NCBI GenBank assembly: GCA_051418055.1
Contig: JBPRGH010000141.1
Location: forward strand, 1 to 64,000
Reading direction: 5' to 3'
Length of the DNA: 64,000 nucleotides
From: JBPRGH01 sp051418055
Lineage (GTDB): Bacteria; Bacteroidota; Bacteroidia; Cytophagales; Cyclobacteriaceae
Shown here piece by piece: positions 32,978 to 42,274 of the stretch. The translations under genes were made by a program, and so were the position numbers. Below the pieces are notes generated by a model, which was not told the DNA's origin, made no database searches, and saw only the letters and a program-made list of their open reading frames with translations. Each line of letters begins with the position of its first letter. Positions within the stretch are counted from its first letter, which is position 1.

Positions 32978-35900
32978 GATGATTTAAAAACTGTTGGATA
33001 TTCCGTTCTACATCTTCCTTGTTGAGCCAGTATTCTCTGCTGAAAATAGTATAGTGAGGCCAATTTTTATGATTTAAAATAAAGGGTGTATAAACATGGA
33101 AATCCTTTACAGACAATGACTGATAGTAGAGATTATCATCCGTCAATAGCAGGCCCGAATATATATTTTCTTTCTTAACTGTCAATTCGGCAAATGGAAG
33201 CTCATTGATCATCTCATAATCTTGCAGGTGATCTTTGCTCCAGCTGGAAATTTTGTCTTTGAGATACCAGCTGCTACTATGTCCACCGGCAGGGAAAGGA
33301 TTAGGAATAAATTCTCCTTTGGAAACCTCTAATGCATACTGTAGATAAGCTTTTAATAACTTTGGCCCCTCATTTTTTGTATCCTCTACTTTTAGCTCAT
33401 GGGGCAGGATGCTGCTTATAATAATTACTTTTCTCCGGGCACGGGTTACTGCCACATTAAGCCTGTTCTCACCATTCACCTGGTTTAAGCTTCCAAACTG
33501 CATGACCATCCGGCCTGAAGGGTCAGGTGCATAACCTACCGAAAAGATGATGATGTCTTTCTCATCCCCCTGAACATTTTCAATATTTTTCACAAAAATA
33601 GTTGAAGGGATAATCAGGTTTCTCTCTGCTGCAGCAGATTCCAGTAAATCAATAATTAAATTTTGTTGCTGAACGTTAAATGTTACTATTCCTATTGAAT
33701 GTTCATTTTTATCCAATAGCTTCATAACAGTGGCAACAACTGCTTCTGCTTCTGATTTATTGGTATTTTTTTCCCATATCCCATTTACATGATGATAAGA
33801 AATTGCGGGTTCCGGATCATTAATTTTATTCATCTGTGGCAACAGGCGGAGCTGCTGATCATAAAAATGCCGGTTAGAAAAATCAATCAGTGCAAGGGAT
33901 TCACTTCTGTAATGTCCTTTTAGCTGTACTGAAGGAAGATATCGGTTTGAAAGCTCCAGTAAAGATTCTATCTCTAGCTCGGGCTCATCCATTGTTTCTT
34001 CATTCCATCTTATCTGATAAAGGTCGTTTGGCTGCAGCTGCTGATGGTCACCCACAATTACTACTTGCCGGCCCCTGTAAATTGCGGGAATTCCCTTTTC
34101 GACAAAGCATTGTGAGGCCTCATCAAAAATTACGAGGTCAAAGATTTGCTCTAACGGGAATAATGCAGATACAGCTTCCGGTGAGGACATCCAGCATGGT
34201 AGAAGTTCAAAAAGCTCTTCATGGAATTCTGTGATCAGCTTTCGCAGCGGCCATAAGCGTCTCTTTTTCGTCACCTGATGGTGAAGGTCTCTGTAGGTAG
34301 TACGATTATTGAGCCTATTGTATTCTACATTTTCATAAGTTCGCTCACGTGCTTTTAGGAGCAGGATATCCTTACTTATCTCCATTTTTTCCCTTACTGT
34401 CTCCTGCAGGTCTGCTTCCATTTCCTTCAGCTTCATTGATGACACTGCACGAAGAACAGGGTATTTTATTTCTATATGTTCAATCCAGGCTAATTTAAGG
34501 CTGTTTATAAAAACTGCCTCTGCCTCTTCCGGGTTCAGGTGTTGATTTTCTTCAAGTTTTTTTATTACCTCTTTTTCAAAGCTCATGAACGATCCATGCA
34601 ACCGGTCATATTCACTAATGGCATCAAAATTTTTATTAAGCACTTTTTTAAATACGATCGCCTGCTCCGGATTATCGAATAGATTTTCTATTTCCGAATC
34701 GCTAAAATATTTTTCCCATTGCTTGATCTTCGCAGATAACTCATCCAGGACTTTAAATAAGGCGCTTATCTGGTTATTCAACTCGCTGTAAGAAATATTT
34801 CCGGCATTAAAAAAATCACGGAAATTTCTAATATTTATAAATGTTATCTTGGCCTTTACCGTTTGGCGTAACAGGTGAAACCAGTTTTGGATCTTCACTT
34901 TGCTATAATCCTGAGGCAGCTCTTTTATCCAGGTTTTACTACGTAATTTGGTAAAATTATGCTCCAGGTTCAGCCTGTTATCCATTTTGAGTACTAGAGC
35001 ATCAATGGCAACATTATCAGTGCTTAATTTATTTCTTTTTAATATGGCATTTATTCTTTTTTTCTCTTTTTGATTGAACATGGACCAGCTGATGAATTTG
35101 AAAAGATTTCTTCTGGAGTCCAATTTTTTCTGTAGTATTTCCTGGAAAGGGCCTAATTCAGCTGTTGAAAGTGTTACTTCCGGCTCCTGATTTTTATAGC
35201 AGTCCATTATCACTCGCTCCATATTACTAAGCCAGAGGTTATCAGTGGCGCTATCAGGAAAGGGCAGCATATGCTGAAACCATGAGTAAGCTTCTGGGCG
35301 TTCTAAAATTCCGAGCATCTCTACAACAAAATGCCTCTTTCGTATTAAAGAAAGTGACTCTTCCAGCGTTAACTTATTTCCTATTGCCTGTTGTATCCGC
35401 TGGTTAAATTCTTTACTGAATTTCACTATATCATCTACATAGGTAAGCATATTTTGCAGATCACTAACCTGATGATGGGCATAGGATTTTCTTCGGGAAA
35501 GGGTAAAATCACCTTTTCCAAATTGCTGATGATATTTTGTATAAATGTTCAGGCGTTTCAGGAAATCAGAAACGGTATCAAAATTGAAGTTTCGGTACTC
35601 TACTTTAAGATTAATATTTGGCTGATCAAGGGAACTCGTGAGATAAAGCTCTTTTACAGATAATCCACATTCTGATTCATTGAACAGGTTCTTTCTGAAT
35701 TCTTCCAAATCTTCTGTAAGACTATCGATATTTCGAGAGTTTTTTAAAAAATTTCTCTCCAGCTGGATTGTATCCAGTCCTCGATTTTGAAGCTGATACT
35801 CTTCAATCTTATCGATTTGCTGAGCTATTTTTCTAAATATTTCTTTCCTGTCATTCTTATGATCATGAATAAGGGCAGCAAAATCGTGTAGTTCTTTTTC

Positions 35901-36968
35901 CTGCAACCTGTTGAAAACCACATCCAGGGCTACTTTTTTCTGGCATACCACGAGTACCTTCTTATTATTGGCAATTGCATCGCTTACCAGATTACAGATC
36001 AACTGCGATTTACCTGTTCCCGGAGGTCCCTGCACAACCAGTGAATAGCCTTTTTTTGTACCTTTCAGAGCATTTTCCTGAAACGCATCAAGCTCATAAG
36101 GTGTAAATGTTTTTTCTTCACGGACTTTATCAATAAAATTTAATGACGGATCCTGCTCCTGCGTATGCCGCTGAGCAAAAAGCTCTTCCAGGGATTCAAA
36201 TGATTGCTGATCGATCATTTGTTGCAGATCAGGTATTAAATTGGAACCACCCTGAGGGAATATTCCTAATACTGCTTCCGGATGCAGCTTTAGTGTACCG
36301 GGAGTTGTTTTATCCAGAAGGTCCTTTTTTGTTAACTCTTCAAAAGGTTTTAATTCATCGGTAAAATTCTCCTGATTAAAATTTATTTCCAGGTTACTTT
36401 CTTTAAGGTCCTGATAAAGGGCGGTCCTGAAAACCGTGCTATCCTTATCATAATCTTCAAATGTCTTCTCCAGGAAATTTTCATCCAGCGATACCTCATT
36501 AAAATGGCTATAGGCAAGGAGAAAATTTTTGTTAAAGGAAATTTCAACAGAATCGTCGGGAAACAAAATCCATTTTCCTTTTACCAGGGAAATTTTTACA
36601 GGAAAAAAAAGAAGAGGGCACCTTACAGTAGTGCCATCGGCAAATTGTCCCTTTACAAAAGGCCAGCCTACATAAAGATCACGTGTTCCATTTTCTTCAT
36701 ATATAAAAGATTCACGCCTCTTGAGCCTTTTAAGCTGCTGGCTTACCTGATTTGTTTCCTCATCTCTTGCGTCAAGTTCATCGCAAAGTAAAAACTGCTT
36801 TTTGGCTATAAGGGCTTCAATAACAGCAAAAGAAGGTAATTTTTTAAGCCGGTTAAATTTATGTATATCAATAAACTGATCTTTATACAGCCGAAGCAGC
36901 AGAAGCGATCGATTATTGCCGGTAAGATTTGTAAGCCTGCGTATATATGTTTTAAGAATATTCTCCAT
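32964..36968 (-). CDS. Large SF1 (UPF1-like) DNA/RNA helicase with degenerate C-terminal nuclease-like domain
   Basis: 1334 residues. Residues 1-290 hold an N-terminal region like DUF4011-type helicases. The helicase core is split: Walker A QGPPGTGKSQLI (about 314-324), then a roughly 600-residue mainly helical insertion, then Walker B LVIFDEASQC (about 945), motif III VVIVGDHQQLQP, GHYRS, NVQGDEKDIIIFS and NVAVTRARRKVIII (about 1168-1182). The last 105 residues (INELPFAELTVKKENIYSG, then LLTDDNLYYQSLSVKDFH and SREYWLN) line up with the DUF559-like nuclease seen in related helicases, but the D/ExK residues are not evident. It sits between a HhH gene (9 bases before) and the propeller. Similar helicases occur in phage defence, but no other defence gene is near. 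Confidence 0.8.
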   Translation of the reverse strand: MENILKTYIRRLTNLTGNNRSLLLLRLYKDQFIDIHKFNRLKKLPSFAVIEALIAKKQFLLCDELDARDEETNQVSQQLKRLKRRESFIYEENGTRDLYVGWPFVKGQFADGTTVRCPLLFFPVKISLVKGKWILFPDDSVEISFNKNFLLAYSHFNEVSLDENFLEKTFEDYDKDSTVFRTALYQDLKESNLEINFNQENFTDELKPFEELTKKDLLDKTTPGTLKLHPEAVLGIFPQGGSNLIPDLQQMIDQQSFESLEELFAQRHTQEQDPSLNFIDKVREEKTFTPYELDAFQENALKGTKKGYSLVVQGPPGTGKSQLICNLVSDAIANNKKVLVVCQKKVALDVVFNRLQEKELHDFAALIHDHKNDRKEIFRKIAQQIDKIEEYQLQNRGLDTIQLERNFLKNSRNIDSLTEDLEEFRKNLFNESECGLSVKELYLTSSLDQPNINLKVEYRNFNFDTVSDFLKRLNIYTKYHQQFGKGDFTLSRRKSYAHHQVSDLQNMLTYVDDIVKFSKEFNQRIQQAIGNKLTLEESLSLIRKRHFVVEMLGILERPEAYSWFQHMLPFPDSATDNLWLSNMERVIMDCYKNQEPEVTLSTAELGPFQEILQKKLDSRRNLFKFISWSMFNQKEKKRINAILKRNKLSTDNVAIDALVLKMDNRLNLEHNFTKLRSKTWIKELPQDYSKVKIQNWFHLLRQTVKAKITFINIRNFRDFFNAGNISYSELNNQISALFKVLDELSAKIKQWEKYFSDSEIENLFDNPEQAIVFKKVLNKNFDAISEYDRLHGSFMSFEKEVIKKLEENQHLNPEEAEAVFINSLKLAWIEHIEIKYPVLRAVSSMKLKEMEADLQETVREKMEISKDILLLKARERTYENVEYNRLNNRTTYRDLHHQVTKKRRLWPLRKLITEFHEELFELLPCWMSSPEAVSALFPLEQIFDLVIFDEASQCFVEKGIPAIYRGRQVVIVGDHQQLQPNDLYQIRWNEETMDEPELEIESLLELSNRYLPSVQLKGHYRSESLALIDFSNRHFYDQQLRLLPQMNKINDPEPAISYHHVNGIWEKNTNKSEAEAVVATVMKLLDKNEHSIGIVTFNVQQQNLIIDLLESAAAERNLIIPSTIFVKNIENVQGDEKDIIIFSVGYAPDPSGRMVMQFGSLNQVNGENRLNVAVTRARRKVIIISSILPHELKVEDTKNEGPKLLKAYLQYALEVSKGEFIPNPFPAGGHSSSWYLKDKISSWSKDHLQDYEMINELPFAELTVKKENIYSGLLLTDDNLYYQSLSVKDFHVYTPFILNHKNWPHYTIFSREYWLNKEDVERNIQQFLNHHVEV

Positions 36969-36977
36969 TAACGATAT

Positions 36978-37925
36978 TTACTGTAAGGATAAATATGGAA
37001 CGATCCGTTTGAATGTTTTATGATCTAAAAGTTTAATTTCCAGCAGTTCATCCAAAGTTCCAAATTTACCATGCTGCTTCCGGAATGCCACAATGGCGCC
37101 GGCAATTTTCCAGGAGATGTAAGGGTGGCGAGCAAGGGTTTCTTTATCCGCTTCATTAATATTTAATGGGACGGCTTTAAAATCCTTATCAATAACCGCA
37201 GATAAATATAATTGTTCCAGCACTTCCGGTGATAGGCCATATACTTCTTTATATTGTATAGTATCCGTAAATCCACCCAAAAGATTACGATATTTTATTA
37301 TCCGTGAAGATAGTACTGGTCCGATCCCGCGGATTTTAATTAAAGTCAGAGAATCTGCCTGATTTATATTAAAAAGCAGTGGCTCCGGGGCTTTAACCGG
37401 TGTTGCTTTTTCAGTTTTATAGGTACTATTAGGTTGTGCAGCTAAAACTTCAGTAGCTTTTTTAGCATCAGAAGGCTTTGCAGGTAAATTGATTTGATCT
37501 TTAATTTGCAGAAACCTGCTTTTATTAAACCCGTATATCTTGAGAAGATCTTCTTTAAAAGAAAATTTTCCACCTGAATTGCGGTATTTTATAATACGTG
37601 CTGCAATGATAGTATCAGGATTTAGTAAGAGTAGGTCATCAAATTTAGCAATATTTGGATCTACCGGTGACAAAAGTTTTGGTTCAACCTGATATTCCTC
37701 ATGAATTGATCGTTTGTTTTTCTCTAACTCTGCAGATAAGTTCAAAAGTTGTTGCCTGTATATAAAGTAATCTTTTTCATGTGAAGCAAAGAAATTGTGA
37801 TAAAATGGAATTAGGAGCAGCGAAATGATCAGAAGAGGCAGTAATATAATAAAGGCATTAGCCTCTGTTGAAGAAACACCAAAAAAATTTCTAACTTGTT
37901 GTTGTAGATCCTTCAGGATTTGCAT
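36978..37925 (-). CDS. ComEA-like helix-hairpin-helix protein
   Basis: 315 residues: an N-terminal membrane helix (AFIILLPLLIISLLLIPFY) and three helix-hairpin-helix regions, at about residues 90-140 (DDLLLLNPDTIIAARIIKYR), 188-235 (INQADSLTLIKIRGIGPVLS) and 255-315 (INEADKETLARHPYISWKIA). ComEA binds DNA in the periplasm during uptake; this three-HhH form is usual in Bacteroidota. It is the first gene of a run with the SF1 helicase. Divergent from hemA. Confidence 0.85.
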   Translation of the reverse strand: MQILKDLQQQVRNFFGVSSTEANAFIILLPLLIISLLLIPFYHNFFASHEKDYFIYRQQLLNLSAELEKNKRSIHEEYQVEPKLLSPVDPNIAKFDDLLLLNPDTIIAARIIKYRNSGGKFSFKEDLLKIYGFNKSRFLQIKDQINLPAKPSDAKKATEVLAAQPNSTYKTEKATPVKAPEPLLFNINQADSLTLIKIRGIGPVLSSRIIKYRNLLGGFTDTIQYKEVYGLSPEVLEQLYLSAVIDKDFKAVPLNINEADKETLARHPYISWKIAGAIVAFRKQHGKFGTLDELLEIKLLDHKTFKRIVPYLSLQ

Positions 37926-37970
37926 AAGCGAAAGATAGGAAAAAATTAAAAATATAATATTGGTATTGAA

Positions 37971-38002
37971 TTTTTGTAGTTTTATTTAAGTTTATAAATT
38001 TG
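37971..38002 (+). promoter_or_regulatory. Promoter of hemA
   Basis: TTTG (37973-37976), 18 bases, TAAATTTG (37995-38002): a good Bacteroidota -33/-7 pair. The ATG at 38013 is only ten bases past the -7 box, so the leader is very short. Confidence 0.7.
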
Positions 38003-38012
38003 CAAACTGAAA

Positions 38013-39269
38013 ATGAGTCAGCATTTTAAAGCAATCGGATTATCGTTTAAGAATACTTCTTTGAAAGTCAGGGAAGCTTTGGCTATGGATGAAACCTCAG
38101 CCAAACAGCTAATGACTTTTATGAAAGACTATAACTGCTCTGAACTGCTGGTATTATCCACCTGTAACCGTACAGAATTCTATTATACGGCAGATAAAAA
38201 AGCTGAAGAAGCCCTTCTTCTTGGACTTTCCCTGATAAAGAAAATTTCAATAGAAGATATCCTGCCACATTTGATTCGCTATAAGACAAAAGAAGCGGTA
38301 GAGCATCTTTTCCGTGTATCTGTAGGTCTTGAGGCCCAGGTTGTGGGTGACATTCAAATTATCAATCAGGTTAAAAGATCTTATCAATGGTGTGCTGATG
38401 AAGATATGGCTGGTCCGTTTCTGCATCGCCTAATGCATACTATTTTCTTCACTAACAAACGGGTAGTGCAGGAAACCTGCTTCAGGGATGGCGCTGCTTC
38501 AGTTTCATATGCTGCTAAAGAGCTTGTCGAAGGATTAGCCAAAGGTCTTCATGATGTAAAGGTGCTTATTCTTGGGTTAGGAGAAATAGGTGAAGATGTG
38601 GCGAGAAATCTTTTCGACAGCAATCTTGATATTACTCTCTCTAACCGTACACGTGAAAAGGCTGAAACTATAGCTGCAGAAAGTAATTTTAAAGTTATAG
38701 ACTGGAGTGAAATAGGGCAGGCAATCAAAGAAGCTGATATAGTAATTTCTTCAGTCGGAGCCAATAAGCCGATTATTACAAAAGACCTGATCCGCGATTC
38801 AGAAATCCTTTCTCATAAATTTTTTGTAGATCTTTCCGTACCACGTAGCATAGCACAGGATACTGAAGATATTCATGGTGTGGTGGTTTATAATATTGAT
38901 GAGATACAAAATAAGGCTTCCGAAACACTTCAGAAAAGGCTGAATGCTATTCCACAGGTAGAAAAGATTGTTGAAGAATCTATAGAGGAATTCAACTCCT
39001 GGTCAAAAGAAATGGAAGTTTCTCCTACCATTAAAAAAATAAAAAATGCGCTGGAGCAGATCAGACAGGAAGAGATGGCGCGTTACCTGAAAAATGCTAC
39101 TGAGCAGGAAGCAAAAATTTTAGATAAGCTTTCAAAAAGCATGATGCAAAAGGTAATGAAGCTTCCTGTATTACAGCTTAAAGCAGCCTGTCAGCGGGGT
39201 GATGCTGAAAAACTCGTTGATGTGCTTCAGGAATTATTTGATCTTGAATCACAAATAGCTAAAAAATAA
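38013..39269 (+). CDS. hemA: Glutamyl-tRNA reductase (heme pathway)
   Basis: 418 residues. The catalytic Cys lies in LSTCNRTEFYY; the NADPH domain has ILGLGEIGEDVARNL; the substrate-side residues EAQVVGDIQIINQVK and the C-terminal dimer helix (QIRQEEMARYLKNATEQEAK) are in place. It reduces glutamyl-tRNA to the first committed heme precursor. Divergent from the ComEA-like gene; a short gap of three bases leads to the glutamine amidotransferase. hemC lies at 21 kb. Confidence 0.96.
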   Translation: MSQHFKAIGLSFKNTSLKVREALAMDETSAKQLMTFMKDYNCSELLVLSTCNRTEFYYTADKKAEEALLLGLSLIKKISIEDILPHLIRYKTKEAVEHLFRVSVGLEAQVVGDIQIINQVKRSYQWCADEDMAGPFLHRLMHTIFFTNKRVVQETCFRDGAASVSYAAKELVEGLAKGLHDVKVLILGLGEIGEDVARNLFDSNLDITLSNRTREKAETIAAESNFKVIDWSEIGQAIKEADIVISSVGANKPIITKDLIRDSEILSHKFFVDLSVPRSIAQDTEDIHGVVVYNIDEIQNKASETLQKRLNAIPQVEKIVEESIEEFNSWSKEMEVSPTIKKIKNALEQIRQEEMARYLKNATEQEAKILDKLSKSMMQKVMKLPVLQLKAACQRGDAEKLVDVLQELFDLESQIAKK

Positions 39270-39272
39270 TCT

Positions 39273-39842
39273 TTGATCCTTCTTGTTGATAATTTTGACT
39301 CCTTTACCTATAATCTGGTAGATTATTTTTATAGGTCAGGAGCGGAATGCAAAGTGGTTAGAAATAATATATCTCCGGATGAGGTGGATATGTCCGGGAT
39401 AAAGGGAATTTGTTTTTCTCCCGGCCCCGAAATCCCATCAAAAGCAGGGTATCTGTTTGAATATATTGAAAAGTATCATCAGAATTATCCATTACTGGGT
39501 GTTTGCCTTGGACATCAGGCTTTGGGAGAATTTTTTGGTGCTACATTGATAAAAGGTATCCGCCCAATGCACGGAAAAATTTCTACTATTAAATGTTTTA
39601 ATGATCCGCTTTTTAATGATTTGCCGGAAAAGCTTGAGGTGGTGAGATATAATTCATTAGTAATAAAAGATTTACCAAAAGATTTATTATCTATTGCAGA
39701 ATCAACCGAAGGGGAAGTAATGGCTATCAGGCATAGCCATTTTCCTATATGGGGTGTACAGTTTCATCCCGAAGCAGCAATGACAACAAATGGACTTTCA
39801 ATATTAAAAAATTGGATTTCTTGTAATAAAATTGCTGGGTAA
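39273..39842 (+). CDS. Anthranilate/aminodeoxychorismate synthase glutaminase (PabA/TrpG)
   Basis: 189 residues, class I glutamine amidotransferase: LLVDNFDSFTYNLVDYFYRS, nucleophile Cys in LLGVCLGHQALGEF, and catalytic His and Glu in WGVQFHPEAAM. It passes ammonia from glutamine to a chorismate enzyme. I call a TTG start at 39273 because the family motif begins three residues later. No partner (TrpE/PabB) is nearby, so trp versus folate use cannot be decided. Confidence 0.85.
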   Translation: MILLVDNFDSFTYNLVDYFYRSGAECKVVRNNISPDEVDMSGIKGICFSPGPEIPSKAGYLFEYIEKYHQNYPLLGVCLGHQALGEFFGATLIKGIRPMHGKISTIKCFNDPLFNDLPEKLEVVRYNSLVIKDLPKDLLSIAESTEGEVMAIRHSHFPIWGVQFHPEAAMTTNGLSILKNWISCNKIAG

Positions 39843-39872
39843 TTGTTATAATGCTACAGAATAAAGATTACT

Positions 39873-40637
39873 ATGGCTTTAGAGATAAAAAAAGAAGGCG
39901 ATTTTAAATACATTGATGAGGGGCAGGGTCCTACCCTGATGTTACTTCATGGGCTGTTCGGCGCATTAAGTAATTGGGAGGAGGTAGTAAATTACTTTTC
40001 AAAAAACTACCGTGTAATTATACCTATGTTACCGATCTATGAAATGCCTATAAAAGAAGCCGGGCTGGAAAGCCTGACAGATTTTGTTGAAGGCTTTGTT
40101 AAGCTGAAAAAGCTGGATGACCTCACATTAATAGGAAATTCTCTTGGGGGGCATGTGGCATTGATCTTTACTCTTAGAAATCCTGATAGGGTGAGCCGCC
40201 TTGTGCTAACCGGAAGCTCCGGATTATTTGAGAATACAATGGGTGGTTCCTTTCCAAAGCGAGGCAGCTATGATTATATAAAAGAGCGGGTTGAATATAC
40301 CTTCTATGATCCTGCTACTGCCACTGAGGACCTTGTCCAGGAAGTGTTCCAAACAACACGAAGTATACCTAAATGTATGCGTATTGTAGCTATAGCCAAA
40401 TCTGCACAACGGCACAATATGGCAAATGATATAACCAAAATAAAAGTGCCGACTTTACTTATTTGGGGGTTAAATGATACCATAACACCTCCTATAGTGG
40501 CACATGAATTCAATAAATTAATCCCTAATTCAGAGCTTTATTTTATTGATAAATGCTGCCATGCCCCAATGATGGAGCACCCGGATAAGTTTAATAATAT
40601 TTTAATTAAATTCCTGGAAAATAAAAACGCTGCATGA
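39873..40637 (+). CDS. Alpha/beta-fold hydrolase
   Basis: 254 residues: LMLLHGLFGALSNWEEVVNY (oxyanion region), nucleophile Ser in LIGNSLGGHVA, Asp in LLIWGLNDTITPP and His in DKCCHAPMMEHPD. The substrate is not apparent. It is in a + strand unit with the CBS gene, whose ATG overlaps this stop (ATGA). Confidence 0.85.
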   Translation: MALEIKKEGDFKYIDEGQGPTLMLLHGLFGALSNWEEVVNYFSKNYRVIIPMLPIYEMPIKEAGLESLTDFVEGFVKLKKLDDLTLIGNSLGGHVALIFTLRNPDRVSRLVLTGSSGLFENTMGGSFPKRGSYDYIKERVEYTFYDPATATEDLVQEVFQTTRSIPKCMRIVAIAKSAQRHNMANDITKIKVPTLLIWGLNDTITPPIVAHEFNKLIPNSELYFIDKCCHAPMMEHPDKFNNILIKFLENKNAA

Positions 40638-41299
40638 TAGCTGAAGAACTGATTAATCACATGATACCACCCTTAAAGCTGGTGGATGATACGAACAAAG
40701 CCATTCTTTGGATGGAAGAGCTGCGTAGTAATCAGTTACCGGTGGTTGATCAGGGCAGGTATTTAGGTTTACTGGCAGAAGAAACCGTTTTGGAAAGAAA
40801 TGATATTACACTTCAGGTGAAGGATTATGAGCTGATTGGGAGCGATAGTATCATCAGTGAAGGTTCTCATTTTTATGATGTAATAAAAATTGCTGCTGAT
40901 AATAAAGTACAGATGGTAGGTGTTGTAGATGATGAAGGCGCATATGTTGGTGTGATCACCGTTCAGGATACAATTACTGCCTTTGCACAATCCGCAGCCG
41001 TACAGCTACCGGGGGGAATAGTTGTGTTATCACTTAATAATTTTGACTATTCTCTTGCAGAGATCAGCCGTCTTGTGGAAGAAAATAATGCAAAAATATT
41101 GAGTAGCAGTATAAAAGATGATCTGCTGGACCCAAGCAAAATAAAGCTGACCCTAAAGATTGACAAATTAGATCTAACTCATATTGTCGCTACTTTAGAA
41201 AGATTTGGGTATAAAATAATTGCCCGTTTTCAGGAAACTAAAATAAAAGAAACAGAAAAGGAAAAAATTGATTCCCTTCTGAAATTTCTTAATATCTGA
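40634..41299 (+). CDS. CBS-pair plus ACT-like regulatory protein
   Basis: 221 residues. Residues 1-125 hold two CBS motifs (AILWMEELRSNQLPVVDQGR, then DVIKIAADNKVQMVGVVDDE), a nucleotide-binding pair. Residues 130-205 (VVLSLNNFDYSLAEISRLVE and IKLTLKIDKLDLTHIVATLE) resemble an ACT domain. AcuB-type proteins share this plan. Start overlaps the hydrolase stop. It comes just before NAD kinase; a nucleotide-sensing role is inferred. Confidence 0.8.
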   Translation: MIAEELINHMIPPLKLVDDTNKAILWMEELRSNQLPVVDQGRYLGLLAEETVLERNDITLQVKDYELIGSDSIISEGSHFYDVIKIAADNKVQMVGVVDDEGAYVGVITVQDTITAFAQSAAVQLPGGIVVLSLNNFDYSLAEISRLVEENNAKILSSSIKDDLLDPSKIKLTLKIDKLDLTHIVATLERFGYKIIARFQETKIKETEKEKIDSLLKFLNI

Positions 41300-41316
41300 T
41301 CCAAAATCAGAAATAA

Positions 41317-42192
41317 ATGAATATCGGAATACATGGAAAAGCTGTAACGCCTGAAACCAGGGAAGCAGTTGAAATTTTCTTTTCAGAGCTCTCAAAAAGA
41401 TCTTGTGAAATTTTTGTCTCTGGTGAATTTGCAAAAAGCATCTCATCAGTAAGTATTCAATTACCTTCCTATAATATTTATGATCCAAAGGATGACCTGT
41501 CAAAGCTCGATGTTTTATTTACTCTCGGGGGTGACGGAACATTACTGGAGGCCGTTACGCATGTAAAGGATAAACAAGTTCCTTTGATGGGTATTAATAC
41601 CGGTCGTTTAGGGTTTCTGGCTTATACAGCAAAAGATGAAATTGAAGTGGCTATTCATAAATTCTTTAATGGAGATTTTACTTATGATGACCGCTCCTTA
41701 TTATGTCTTAATGATAAAGATGGCCTGTTCAGCGGATTGAATTTTGCTTTAAATGATTTCACTATAGTCAAAAAAGATACTTCCAGTATGATTACAGTAC
41801 ATACTTACCTGAATGGGGATTTTTTGAATTCTTATTGGGCTGATGGGATTATTTTATCTACTCCAACCGGATCAACAGGATATTCTTTAAGCTGTGGTGG
41901 GCCTTTAGTGGTACCACAGAGTAATAATTTCATAATAACGCCTGTTTGCCCTCATAATCTTACCGTAAGACCTATAGTCGTTCCTGATGATAGCGTTATC
42001 TCCTTTAGAATAGAAGGCCGTAGTGATAATTACCTGGTTTCATTAGATTCAAGGTTTCAACCGGTTGATGAAGAATCAAAGCTTGAGATAAGAAAAGCAC
42101 CGTTTAAAGCTCGCCTTGTAAAGCTTCCAACCAGTAATTATTTTAAAACACTCAGGCAGAAATTAAATTGGGGACTGGATGTACGAAATTAA
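41317..42192 (+). CDS. nadK: NAD kinase
   Basis: 291 residues with the family motif TLGGDGTLLEAVTHV, NTGRLGFLAYTAK, TPTGSTGYSLSCGGPLVVP and TPVCPHNLTVRPIVVP. It phosphorylates NAD to NADP in the cytoplasm. The N-terminus begins IGIHGKAVTPETREA. It lies 17 bases after the CBS gene. Confidence 0.95.
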   Translation: MNIGIHGKAVTPETREAVEIFFSELSKRSCEIFVSGEFAKSISSVSIQLPSYNIYDPKDDLSKLDVLFTLGGDGTLLEAVTHVKDKQVPLMGINTGRLGFLAYTAKDEIEVAIHKFFNGDFTYDDRSLLCLNDKDGLFSGLNFALNDFTIVKKDTSSMITVHTYLNGDFLNSYWADGIILSTPTGSTGYSLSCGGPLVVPQSNNFIITPVCPHNLTVRPIVVPDDSVISFRIEGRSDNYLVSLDSRFQPVDEESKLEIRKAPFKARLVKLPTSNYFKTLRQKLNWGLDVRN

Positions 42193-42274
42193 TATTTTTA
42201 AATCTCCATTTAGATGTTTACTTTTGTCTTGATTGGGGTATTACTACTGATCAGAATTAAAATTTGATTGGCCA

